Positions 10,006 through 17,975 of a DNA stretch of 64,000 bases are shown here, piece by piece. Below the pieces are notes generated by a model that saw nothing but the letters and a program-made list of their open reading frames with translations, was not told where the DNA came from and made no database searches. The position numbers were made by a program, and so were the translations under genes. Source of the DNA: Pseudomonas nitroreducens (GTDB taxonomy: Bacteria > Pseudomonadota > Gammaproteobacteria > Pseudomonadales > Pseudomonadaceae); contig NZ_JACHLI010000013.1 of the NCBI RefSeq assembly GCF_014204515.1, forward strand, positions 109,213-173,212, written 5' to 3'. Numbering within the stretch: the stretch's first letter is position 1; the number at the start of each line of letters is the position of its first letter.

Positions 10006-10045
10006 TTATGCTTTTCCCCGAACCCGCGTATAATTCGCGGGTTTT
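10006..10045 (+). promoter_or_regulatory. Candidate ndk promoter inside an inverted repeat
   Basis: A perfect TATAAT (10029-10034) has a weak -35 (TTATGC, 10006-10011) 17 nt upstream. The -10 box lies in the loop of AACCCGCG ... CGCGGGTT (10021-10028 / 10036-10043), which is followed by TTTATC and so could also act as a terminator of the isc transcript. Which role dominates cannot be decided from sequence. Confidence 0.55.
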
Positions 10046-10063
10046 ATCTTTAGGTGAGCTGTC

Positions 10064-10194
10064 GAAAATTTCCCCGAGGGAATTTTCCAGTCGCCGGCCC
10101 TGTCGCAGTCGGGCCGGTTTCGCGGCCTTCGCCCCACGGGCGCGGCGCGCGGCAAACCCTAGAATCGCAGGAGCTCCTGGCCACGCCAGGGGCT
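10064..10194 (+). promoter_or_regulatory. Structured 5' leader of ndk
   Basis: Three hairpins lie between the candidate promoter and ndk: 10064-10087 (GAAAATT and AATTTTC around CCC/GGG), 10094-10117 (CCGGCCC and GGGCCGG), and 10172-10194 (AGCTCCTGG and CCAGGGGCT). No ORF is evident. The leader is about 190 nt if the TATAAT is the true -10. Confidence 0.5.
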
Positions 10195-10232
10195 TCTTGG
10201 CATTACCAACCTTGCTTTTCGGAGTTATTTCC

Positions 10233-10664
10233 ATGGCCCTGCAACGTACCTTCTCCATCATCAAGCCCGACGCCGTTTCCAAGAACGTCATCGGCGAAAT
10301 CCTGACCCGCTTCGAGAAAGCCGGCCTGCGCGTTGTCGCTTCGAAGATGGTTCAGCTGTCCGAGCGCGAAGCTGGCGGTTTCTACGCCGAGCACAAAGAG
10401 CGTCCCTTCTTCAAGGACCTGGTTTCCTTCATGACCTCCGGCCCGGTCGTCGTTCAGGTTCTGGAAGGCGAAGACGCCATCCTGCGCAACCGTGAGCTGA
10501 TGGGCGCCACCGATCCGAAGAAAGCCGACGCTGGCACCATCCGCGCCGACTTCGCCGTTTCCATCGACGAGAACGCCGTACACGGTTCCGACTCGGAAGC
10601 TTCCGCTGCTCGTGAAATCGCTTACTTCTTCTCCAGCACCGAGGTGTGCGAGCGCATTCGCTGA
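10233..10664 (+). CDS. ndk: Nucleoside diphosphate kinase
   Basis: Ndk balances nucleotide pools by transferring the gamma phosphate of one nucleoside triphosphate to a diphosphate through a phosphohistidine. The 143-residue product has the family start MALQRTFSIIKPDAV, the Kpn-type loop, and the active-site histidine in the NAVHGSDSEASAAREIAYFF signature near residue 117. The frame is open far upstream, but GGAG eight bases before the ATG at 10233 and the usual length fix the start. A long intergenic leader with hairpins precedes it. Confidence 0.97.
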   Translation: MALQRTFSIIKPDAVSKNVIGEILTRFEKAGLRVVASKMVQLSEREAGGFYAEHKERPFFKDLVSFMTSGPVVVQVLEGEDAILRNRELMGATDPKKADAGTIRADFAVSIDENAVHGSDSEASAAREIAYFFSSTEVCERIR

Positions 10665-10691
10665 TCCAGGCGAATGAGCGAGGGTGAATCC

Positions 10692-11840
10692 ATGACTAAT
10701 ACCGCTGTAAAGGCCAACCTGCTGGGCATGACCAAGCCCCAGCTCGAGGAATTCTTCGAGTCCATCGGTGAAAAGCGCTTCCGCGCCGGCCAGGTAATGC
10801 AATGGATTCACCACTTTGGCGCTCTCGAGTTCAGCGCCATGACGAACGTCGGCAAGGCCTTGCGCGAAAAGCTCGAGGCCGTTGCCGAAATTCGTCCCCC
10901 GGAGATCGTCAGCCAGGACATTTCCGCTGACGGTACCCGCAAGTGGGTGGTGCGCGTGGCTTCGGGCAGTTGCGTCGAGACCGTGTACATTCCCCAGGGC
11001 GGCCGCGGCACCCTGTGCGTGTCGTCCCAGGCCGGCTGTGCGCTGGACTGCAGTTTCTGCTCCACCGGCAAGCAAGGCTTCAACAGCGACCTGACCAGCG
11101 CCGAGATCATCGGCCAGGTGTGGATCGCCAACCAGTCGTTCGGGACCATCCCGGGCAAGATCGACCGTGCCATCACCAACGTGGTGATGATGGGCATGGG
11201 CGAGCCGCTGCTGAACTTCGACAACGTCGTGAGCGCCATGAGCATCATGATGGAAGACCTCGGCTACGGTATTTCCAAGCGCAAGGTGACCCTGTCCACC
11301 TCCGGCGTGGTGCCGATGATCGACAAGCTCGCCGAGGTCACCGACGTGTCCCTGGCCCTGTCGCTGCACGCGCCCAACGACGAACTGCGCAACAAGCTGG
11401 TGCCGATCAACAAGAAGTACCCGCTCGCCATGCTGCTCGACTCCTGCTACCGCTACATCACGCGCCTGGGCAAGGAGCGCGTGCTGACCGTGGAGTACAC
11501 CCTGCTGGCCGGCGTCAACGATCAGCCCGAGCATGCTGAGCAGATGATCGCACTGCTCAAGGATTTCCCTTGCAAGATCAACCTGATTCCGTTTAATCCG
11601 TTCCCGCATTCGGGTTACGAGCGGCCGAGCAACAATGCCATCCGCCGTTTCCAGGACATGCTGCACAAGAGCGGCTTCAACGTGACCGTTCGTACCACCC
11701 GCGGCGACGACATCGACGCCGCCTGTGGTCAGCTGGTGGGCCAGGTGATGGACCGCACCCGCCGCAGCGAGCGCTATATTGCCGTACGTCAGCTGGCCGC
11801 CGATGCCGACCAGGCCGTGCCCGCTGCCAACCGAAACTGA
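10692..11840 (+). CDS. rlmN: Dual-specificity 23S rRNA/tRNA adenine-C2 methyltransferase RlmN
   Basis: RlmN is a radical-SAM enzyme that methylates C2 of A2503 in 23S rRNA and A37 in some tRNAs. The 382-residue protein has the radical-SAM cluster motif C-x3-C-x2-C in CALDCSFCSTGKQGF, the GMGEPLLNFDN motif, and the second catalytic cysteine in TTRGDDIDAACGQL near the C-terminus. An alternative start six codons upstream (10674) is possible; GAGGGTG favours 10692. It follows ndk by 27 nt. Confidence 0.96.
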   Translation: MTNTAVKANLLGMTKPQLEEFFESIGEKRFRAGQVMQWIHHFGALEFSAMTNVGKALREKLEAVAEIRPPEIVSQDISADGTRKWVVRVASGSCVETVYIPQGGRGTLCVSSQAGCALDCSFCSTGKQGFNSDLTSAEIIGQVWIANQSFGTIPGKIDRAITNVVMMGMGEPLLNFDNVVSAMSIMMEDLGYGISKRKVTLSTSGVVPMIDKLAEVTDVSLALSLHAPNDELRNKLVPINKKYPLAMLLDSCYRYITRLGKERVLTVEYTLLAGVNDQPEHAEQMIALLKDFPCKINLIPFNPFPHSGYERPSNNAIRRFQDMLHKSGFNVTVRTTRGDDIDAACGQLVGQVMDRTRRSERYIAVRQLAADADQAVPAANRN

Positions 11841-11856
11841 ACTAGGGAGGATTCCG

Positions 11857-12615
11857 ATGACCCTGCGCGCCGCGCTGTTCTTACTGTTGGCAACCGTGCT
11901 GACGGGTTGCGTGACGACCGGTAAACAGGATCCTCTGAAAACCGAGAAGGGCCGGGACGAGGCGCGCGACGCCTACATCCAGCTCGGCATCGGTTACCTG
12001 CAGATGGGCAATACCGAGCAGGCCAAGATCCCGCTGCGCCAGGCGCTCGACCTGGACTCCTCCAGCGCCGATGCCCACGCCGCCCTGGCCGTGGTCTACC
12101 AGACCGAGATGGAGCCCAAGCTCGCCGAGAGCGAGTACCGCAAGGCGCTGTCCTCGCGCTCGGGCGATGCGCGCATCCTGAACAACTACGCGAGCTTCCT
12201 GTTCGAGCAGAAGCGCTATCAGGAAGCCTACGACACCTACATGAAGGCCACCGAAGACGGCCTCTACTCCGAGCGCTCGCGCATCTTCGAGAACCTCGGC
12301 CTGGTGAGCATGAAGCTCAACCAGCGCGCCAAGGCCAAGGAGTTCTTCGAGAAGGCCGTGCGTTTGAATCGCGGTTCGCCGGTGGCGCTGATCGAGCTGG
12401 CCGACCTGAACTACCAGGATCGCGAGTACGTGCCGTCGCGCGCCTTCTACGAGGAATATCTCAAGCAGGGCCCGCAGACCGCGCGCAGCCTGTTGCTGGG
12501 GATTCGACTGGCGAAGATCTTCGACGACCGGGATACCGCGGCGAGTTTCGGCCTGCAGCTGAAGCGCCTGTATCCCGCTTCTCCTGAATACCAGGCATAC
12601 CAGGCGGATAAATGA
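11857..12615 (+). CDS. pilF: Type IV pilus biogenesis lipoprotein PilF
   Basis: PilF is the outer-membrane pilotin that localises and assembles the PilQ secretin of type IV pili. The 252-residue protein has a lipoprotein signal peptide (hydrophobic stretch ending LTGC, Cys near residue 20) followed by six or so TPR units spanning most of the chain (for example AYIQLGIGYLQMGNTEQAKI and FENLGLVSMKLNQRAKAKEF). AGGGAGG precedes the ATG well. Its stop overlaps the start of the RodZ-like gene by 4 nt. Confidence 0.94.
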   Translation: MTLRAALFLLLATVLTGCVTTGKQDPLKTEKGRDEARDAYIQLGIGYLQMGNTEQAKIPLRQALDLDSSSADAHAALAVVYQTEMEPKLAESEYRKALSSRSGDARILNNYASFLFEQKRYQEAYDTYMKATEDGLYSERSRIFENLGLVSMKLNQRAKAKEFFEKAVRLNRGSPVALIELADLNYQDREYVPSRAFYEEYLKQGPQTARSLLLGIRLAKIFDDRDTAASFGLQLKRLYPASPEYQAYQADK

Positions 12616-13658
12616 TGAATACGTCGCAGTCCGATGTCATCGGCACGACCCGCGCCAACCCTGGCGAAACGCTGCGCCAGGCGCGCGAGAACAAGGGCTG
12701 GAGCACCGCGCAGGTCGCCGGCCAGCTGAACCTGACCGAGAACGCATTGCGTCAGCTGGAACAGGGTTCGTTCGATCAGTTGCCCGGCCACACCTTCGCC
12801 CGTGGCTACGTCCGCGCCTACGCCAAGTTGCTGGGCATGGACCAGGCGCAGATGGTCACCGCTTTCGACCAGTACACCGGTACCGACGCCAGCGGCAGCA
12901 ATGTCCACAGTCTGGGCCGCGTGGTCGAGCCGGTGCGTCTGTCGCGCAACCTGCTGCGCCTGTTCAGCCTGGTGCTGCTGGCCGTGCTGATCGGCTTCGG
13001 CTACTTCTGGTGGCAGGAGCGCGCCTCGCGCCCGGCCGAGACCGGCAGCCTGAACATGGAGCACGTCGAGGTCGAGAGCGCCGACGGCACCACGGAAATC
13101 CACACCCTCGACGAGCCCGAGGACCTGGCGGCGAACCAGGAGCAGGGCAATGCACCGAGCGTTCCCGCTGGCGACAGCGGCGAGCCCCAGGCACCGGCAG
13201 AGGGCGAGCCCGGCGTGGCAGCCAATCCCGACGCCGCCCCGGCACCGGTTGCTCCGGCACCCACCGAGAGCGCTCCGGCCCAGGTTGCACCGGCCCAGGT
13301 TGCAGCGGGCAGCGCCCAGCAGCCGGCTGCTGCCGCGCCTACCGCGCCAGCAGCGCCGACGGCTCCGGTCGAGGCAGCGCCCGTGGCGCCGGCCGCACCG
13401 GTCGTGGCCGCTGCCGGCCAGGGGGTGGTCAAGGTTCAATTCAGCGCCGATTGCTGGACCCAGGTGACCGATGCCGATGGCAAGGTCGTGCTGGAAGGTC
13501 TCAAGCGCAAGGGTGATTCGCTGGAAGTCGCCGCCAAGGCGCCGGTCCAGCTGCGCCTGGGCTTCGCCCAGGGCGCCCAGGTCAGCTACAACGGCCAGCC
13601 GGTCGAAGTCACGCCGGCGCGCGGTGGTACCGCACGCCTGAAGTTGGGTGGACAGTAA
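12612..13658 (+). CDS. rodZ: RodZ-like membrane protein with HTH and C-terminal beta domain
   Basis: The 348-residue protein has a cytoplasmic helix-turn-helix of the RodZ/Xre type (about residues 17-85, GETLRQARENKGWSTAQVAGQL), one transmembrane helix (about 115-134), a long periplasmic Pro/Ala/Glu-rich linker (about 170-265) and a C-terminal domain beginning near VVKVQFSADCWTQVTDADG. This architecture is that of RodZ, which links MreB to the cell-elongation machinery. In this position pseudomonads carry the cytoskeletal RodZ homologue, but linkage to pilF leaves some room for a specialised role. The Ala/Pro linker is of low complexity. Confidence 0.85.
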   Translation: MMNTSQSDVIGTTRANPGETLRQARENKGWSTAQVAGQLNLTENALRQLEQGSFDQLPGHTFARGYVRAYAKLLGMDQAQMVTAFDQYTGTDASGSNVHSLGRVVEPVRLSRNLLRLFSLVLLAVLIGFGYFWWQERASRPAETGSLNMEHVEVESADGTTEIHTLDEPEDLAANQEQGNAPSVPAGDSGEPQAPAEGEPGVAANPDAAPAPVAPAPTESAPAQVAPAQVAAGSAQQPAAAAPTAPAAPTAPVEAAPVAPAAPVVAAAGQGVVKVQFSADCWTQVTDADGKVVLEGLKRKGDSLEVAAKAPVQLRLGFAQGAQVSYNGQPVEVTPARGGTARLKLGGQ

Positions 13659-13659
13659 G

Positions 13660-14772
13660 ATGCATTGCGAGTCTCCGATCAAACGTCGCCTGTCCCGCAA
13701 GATCTGGGTGGGTAACGTGCCGGTGGGTGGGGATGCCCCCATCGCCGTGCAGAGCATGACCAACACCGACACCCTGGACGTGGCCGCCACCGTGGCGCAG
13801 ATCCGCCGTCTGGAAGATGCCGGCGCGGACATCGTCCGCGTCTCGGTCCCTGACATGGACGCCGCCGAGGCGTTCGGCAGGATCAAGCAGCAGGTGAAGG
13901 TGCCGCTGGTCGCCGATATCCACTTCGACTACAAGATCGCCCTGCGCGTCGCCGAACTGGGCGTCGACTGCCTGCGCATCAATCCGGGCAACATCGGTCG
14001 CGAAGACCGCGTGAAGGCCGTGGTGGATGCCGCACGTGACAAGAACATCCCGATCCGCATCGGCGTCAACGCCGGTTCGCTGGAGAAGGACCTGCAGAAG
14101 AAATACGGCGAACCGACCCCCGAAGCGCTGCTGGAATCGGCCATGCGCCACGTCGACCACCTGCAGCGTCTGGACTTCCAGAACTTCAAGGTCAGCGTGA
14201 AGGCCTCCGACGTGTTCATGGCTGTCGCCGCGTACCGCCTGCTGGCCAAAGAGATCGAGCAACCCCTGCACCTGGGCATCACCGAAGCCGGTGGCCTGCG
14301 TTCGGGCACCGTGAAGTCCGCAGTCGGCTTAGGCATGCTGCTCGCCGAAGGCATCGGCGACACCATCCGCATCTCCCTGGCCGCCGACCCGGTGGAAGAG
14401 ATCAAGGTCGGCTTCGACATCCTCAAGTCGCTGCGCCTGCGCTCCCGTGGCATCAACTTCATCGCCTGCCCGAGCTGCTCGCGGCAGAACTTCGATGTGG
14501 TGAAGACCATGAACGAGCTGGAAGGCCGCCTGGAAGACCTGCTGGTGCCGCTGGACGTCGCCGTGATCGGTTGCGTGGTCAACGGCCCGGGCGAAGCCAA
14601 GGAGGCGCACATCGGCCTCACCGGCGGCTCCCCGAGCAACCTGATCTACATCGACGGCAAGCCGGCGCAGAAGCTGCAGAACGATAACCTGGTGGATGAG
14701 CTGGAACGGCTGATCCGCGAAAAAGCGGCCGAGAAGGCCGAGGCCGACGCCGCACTGATCGTGCGCGGCTGA
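13660..14772 (+). CDS. ispG: 4-hydroxy-3-methylbut-2-enyl diphosphate synthase (flavodoxin)
   Basis: IspG (GcpE) is the [4Fe-4S] enzyme of the MEP isoprenoid pathway that converts methylerythritol cyclodiphosphate to HMBPP. The 370-residue protein has the TIM-barrel N-terminal half (PIAVQSMTNTDT, near residues 29-40) and the C-terminal cluster-binding cysteines in FIACPSCSRQNFDV and VIGCVVNGPGEA. The ATG at 13660 follows the upstream stop by one base. The enzyme depends on the Fe-S machinery encoded earlier in the window. Confidence 0.97.
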   Translation: MHCESPIKRRLSRKIWVGNVPVGGDAPIAVQSMTNTDTLDVAATVAQIRRLEDAGADIVRVSVPDMDAAEAFGRIKQQVKVPLVADIHFDYKIALRVAELGVDCLRINPGNIGREDRVKAVVDAARDKNIPIRIGVNAGSLEKDLQKKYGEPTPEALLESAMRHVDHLQRLDFQNFKVSVKASDVFMAVAAYRLLAKEIEQPLHLGITEAGGLRSGTVKSAVGLGMLLAEGIGDTIRISLAADPVEEIKVGFDILKSLRLRSRGINFIACPSCSRQNFDVVKTMNELEGRLEDLLVPLDVAVIGCVVNGPGEAKEAHIGLTGGSPSNLIYIDGKPAQKLQNDNLVDELERLIREKAAEKAEADAALIVRG

Positions 14773-14790
14773 CCGCAACAAGGACCCTAA

Positions 14791-16080
14791 GTGAGCAAGT
14801 CCCTGCAAGCCATCCGTGGCATGAACGACATCCTGCCGGAGCAGACCCCGGCCTGGCGCTATCTGGAACGCACCTTCGCCGGTCTGCTGGACGGTTATGG
14901 CTACAGCGAGATCCGCCTGCCGATCCTCGAGTTCACCGAGCTCTTCGCCCGCGGCATCGGCGAAGGCACCGACGTGGTCGACAAGGAGATGTACACCTTC
15001 CTCGACCGCAACGGCGAATCCCTGACCATGCGTCCGGAAGGCACCGCGGGTTGCGTGCGCGCCGTGCTGGAGCATGGCCTGTCGGGCGGCGGCCAGGTGC
15101 AGAAGCTGTGGTACACCGGCCCGATGTTCCGCTACGAAAAGCCGCAGAAAGGCCGCTACCGCCAGTTCCACCAGATCGGCGTGGAAGTCTTCAACCTGCC
15201 CGGTCCGGACATCGACGCCGAGCTGATCATCCTCACCTGGCGCCTGTGGCAGAAGCTGGGCATGGCCGACGCCGTGACCCTGCAGCTCAACACCCTGGGC
15301 TCCAGCGAAGCGCGCGCGCGTTATCGCGATGACTTGGTGGCCTACCTGCAGGACCGCTTCGACCAGCTCGACGAAGACAGCCAGCGCCGCATGACCACCA
15401 ACCCGCTGCGCATCCTCGACAGCAAGGTAGAGGCTACCCAGGCCCTGCTGGTCGGTGCGCCGAGCCTGCACGACTACCTGGACGAAGAGTCGCTCGCCCA
15501 CTTCGAGGGCCTGAAGGCCCGCCTGGACGCGGTCGGCCTGCGCTACGAGATCAACCAGAAGCTGGTGCGCGGCCTGGACTACTACTGCCGCACCGCTTTC
15601 GAATGGGTCACCGACAAGCTCGGCGCCCAGGGCACCGTCTGCGGCGGGGGCCGCTATGACGGCCTGGTCAGCCAGTTCGGCGGCAAGCCGACGCCGGGCG
15701 TGGGCTTCGCCATGGGCGTGGAGCGCCTGGTGCTGCTGCTGGAAACCCTGGGTGTGGTGCCTGCCGAGCTGAATCGCCCGGCCGACCTCTACGTCTGCGC
15801 CTTCGGCGAGACCGCCGAGCTGGCCGCGCTGACCCTGGCCGAGCAGCTGCGCGAGGCCATTCCGGGCATTCGCCTGCTGGTCAACGCCGGCGCCGGCAGC
15901 TTCAAGAGCCAGTTCAAGAAGGCCGACAAGAGTGGCGCACAATTCGCCATGATTCTGGGTGACGACGAAGTGGCCAACCGCGTGGTAGGTTTCAAACCCC
16001 TGCGTGGCGAGGGCGAACAACAGAATATCGCCTGGGATGCTCTGCCCGAGCACCTGGCTGCCTGCCTCCAGCAGGCCTGA
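14791..16080 (+). CDS. hisS: Histidyl-tRNA synthetase
   Basis: This class II synthetase charges tRNA-His. The 429-residue protein has motif 2 (TMRPEGTAGCVRA), the histidine-specific LVRGLDYYCRTAFEW signature, motif 3 (GVGFAMGVERLVLLL) and the C-terminal anticodon-binding domain (about residues 330-429). It starts with GTG at 14791. The downstream genes yfgM and bamB follow at 23 nt and 1 nt spacing, an arrangement shared across gammaproteobacteria. Confidence 0.97.
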   Translation: MSKSLQAIRGMNDILPEQTPAWRYLERTFAGLLDGYGYSEIRLPILEFTELFARGIGEGTDVVDKEMYTFLDRNGESLTMRPEGTAGCVRAVLEHGLSGGGQVQKLWYTGPMFRYEKPQKGRYRQFHQIGVEVFNLPGPDIDAELIILTWRLWQKLGMADAVTLQLNTLGSSEARARYRDDLVAYLQDRFDQLDEDSQRRMTTNPLRILDSKVEATQALLVGAPSLHDYLDEESLAHFEGLKARLDAVGLRYEINQKLVRGLDYYCRTAFEWVTDKLGAQGTVCGGGRYDGLVSQFGGKPTPGVGFAMGVERLVLLLETLGVVPAELNRPADLYVCAFGETAELAALTLAEQLREAIPGIRLLVNAGAGSFKSQFKKADKSGAQFAMILGDDEVANRVVGFKPLRGEGEQQNIAWDALPEHLAACLQQA

Positions 16081-16103
16081 ATCGAGCGGATAGGAGTATT
16101 GGG

Positions 16104-16748
16104 GTGAGTAACCGTACCGAAGAAGAACAGATCGCTGACATCAAGGACTGGTGGCAGCGTAACGGCATGCCCCTGCTGACCGGCGCCGCTCTGGCGCTGA
16201 TCGTGGTGTTCGGCTGGCAGGCCTGGAAAAAGTACCAGACCAACCAGTCCCAGGGCGCTTCCATCATTTACCAGGCCCTGCTGGAGACCGCGCTGAACCC
16301 GACCGGCCAGCCCGATACCGCGAAAGTGGCCGAGCTCGCCGGCAAGCTGACCAGCGAATACGGTGGCACCCCGTACGCCCAGTACGGCCGCCTGTTCGTC
16401 GCCAAGGTGGCGGTGGACAGCGGCAAGCTGGACGATGCCGCCCTCGAACTCAAGGCCGTGGTCGACAAGCCGGTGGACGCCACCCTCGGCGAGCTGGCCC
16501 GTCAGCGCCTGGCCCGTGTCCTGGCTGCCCAGGGCAAGGCCGAGGACGGCCTGAAGCTGCTCGACGGCAATGTCGACAAGGCCTACGTCGCCACCCGCGA
16601 AGAACTGCGCGGCGACCTGCTGCTGCAGCTCAAGCGCAATGACGACGCCCGCGTCGCCTACGAGAAGGCCAAGGCTGCCCTGCCGGAAGATGCCGCCGTA
16701 GGCGCCCTGCAGATGAAACTCGACGACCTGGCCAAGGGAGACGCCTGA
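16104..16748 (+). CDS. yfgM: YfgM/RcsF-type periplasmic TPR protein (ancillary SecYEG translocon subunit)
   Basis: YfgM is an inner-membrane protein whose periplasmic TPR domain associates with the SecYEG translocon and the chaperone PpiD. The 214-residue protein has a short cytoplasmic N-terminus rich in Glu (NRTEEEQIADIKDWWQRNG), one transmembrane segment (about residues 19-38, MPLLTGAALALIVVFGWQAW), and helical repeats afterward. It starts with GTG. Position between hisS and bamB is the typical one for this gene. Confidence 0.9.
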   Translation: MSNRTEEEQIADIKDWWQRNGMPLLTGAALALIVVFGWQAWKKYQTNQSQGASIIYQALLETALNPTGQPDTAKVAELAGKLTSEYGGTPYAQYGRLFVAKVAVDSGKLDDAALELKAVVDKPVDATLGELARQRLARVLAAQGKAEDGLKLLDGNVDKAYVATREELRGDLLLQLKRNDDARVAYEKAKAALPEDAAVGALQMKLDDLAKGDA

Positions 16749-16749
16749 G

Positions 16750-17892
16750 ATGTTGCGTTGGAAACACGTTGCACTGCTGGCACTGACCCTGATGGCTGTG
16801 GGTTGCAGCAGCAATAGCAAGAAAGAACTGCCGCCGGCCGAACTGACCGATTTCAAGGAAGAGGTTCGCCTGGACAAGCAGTGGAGCCGCTCGGTCGGTG
16901 ACGGCCAGGGCGATCTGTACAACCTGCTCGAACCCGCCGTGGATGGCCAGACCATCTACGCTGCGTCCGCCGAAGGCCGGGTCATGGCGATCCAGCGCGA
17001 AAGCGGCGAAGTCCTGTGGAAGCAGGACCTCGACCTGCCGATCTCCGGCGCCGTCGGCGTAGGTAACGGCATGGTTCTGCTGGGCACCCTGCGCGGCGAC
17101 GTGATCGCCCTGGATTCCGGCACCGGCGAGCAGAAGTGGCGCACCAAGGTCAGCAGCGAAGTCCTCGCCGCGCCGGCCACCAACGGTGACGTGGTGGTGG
17201 TGCAGACCCAGGATGACAAGCTGATCGGCTTCGATGCCGCCACCGGCAACCAGCGCTGGATCTACGAAGGCACCGTACCGGTGCTGACCCTGCGCGGCAC
17301 GGGCGCTCCGCTGATCGCCGGTCGCCTGGCGCTGGCCGGTCTGGCCAGCGGCAAGGTCGTTGCCGTGGATGTCGAGCGCGGCCTGCCGGTCTGGGAAGCG
17401 CGCGTCGCCATCCCGCAGGGCCGTTCCGAACTGGATCGCGTGGTCGATATCGACGGCGGCCTGCTGCTGGTCGACAACGTGCTCTACGTGGCCAGCTACC
17501 AGGGCCGTGCCGCCGCGCTGGACGTGAGCAGCGGCCGCGTGCTGTGGCAGCGTGAAGCCTCCAGCTACGTCGGCGTCGCCGAAGGCACTGGCAGCGTGTT
17601 CATCAGCCAGGCCAGCGGTACCGTGGAAAGCCTCGATTCCCGTGGTTCGTCCTCGCTGTGGAGCAACGACGCCCTGGCTCGCCGCCAGCTGTCCGCTCCG
17701 GCCGTGTTCTCGAGCAACGTGGTGGTGGGCGATCTGGAAGGTTACGTGCACCTGCTCAGCCAGGTGGACGGTCGTTTCGTCGGTCGCGAGAAGGTCGATG
17801 GCGATGGTGTACGGGTTCGCCCGCTGGTAGTCGGCAACTGGATGTACGTGTTCGGCAACAGCGGCAAGCTGGTCGCCTACACGCTCCGCTAA
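16750..17892 (+). CDS. bamB: Outer membrane protein assembly factor BamB
   Basis: BamB is a lipoprotein beta-propeller of the BAM complex that inserts beta-barrel proteins into the outer membrane. The 380-residue protein has a lipoprotein signal (hydrophobic segment ending MAVGC, Cys at about 19) and repeated PQQ-like blades such as GEVLWKQDLDLPISGAVGVG, GEQKWRTKVSSEVLAAP and GRVLWQREASSYVGVA. It starts one base after the yfgM stop. A strong terminator follows. Confidence 0.96.
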   Translation: MLRWKHVALLALTLMAVGCSSNSKKELPPAELTDFKEEVRLDKQWSRSVGDGQGDLYNLLEPAVDGQTIYAASAEGRVMAIQRESGEVLWKQDLDLPISGAVGVGNGMVLLGTLRGDVIALDSGTGEQKWRTKVSSEVLAAPATNGDVVVVQTQDDKLIGFDAATGNQRWIYEGTVPVLTLRGTGAPLIAGRLALAGLASGKVVAVDVERGLPVWEARVAIPQGRSELDRVVDIDGGLLLVDNVLYVASYQGRAAALDVSSGRVLWQREASSYVGVAEGTGSVFISQASGTVESLDSRGSSSLWSNDALARRQLSAPAVFSSNVVVGDLEGYVHLLSQVDGRFVGREKVDGDGVRVRPLVVGNWMYVFGNSGKLVAYTLR

Positions 17893-17908
17893 GCTGAGTG
17901 TTACTGCC

Positions 17909-17946
17909 GGCCGCTGCCGTGAAAAACGGCAGCGGCCGTCGTGTTT
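17909..17946 (+). terminator. Intrinsic terminator after bamB
   Basis: Twelve-base arms GGCCGCTGCCGT and ACGGCAGCGGCC enclose a GAAAA loop, followed after a few bases by GTGTTTT. It lies 17 nt after the bamB stop. Confidence 0.85.
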
Positions 17947-17975
17947 TCTGAAAATCAAATTTCCTGGAGAGCCGC

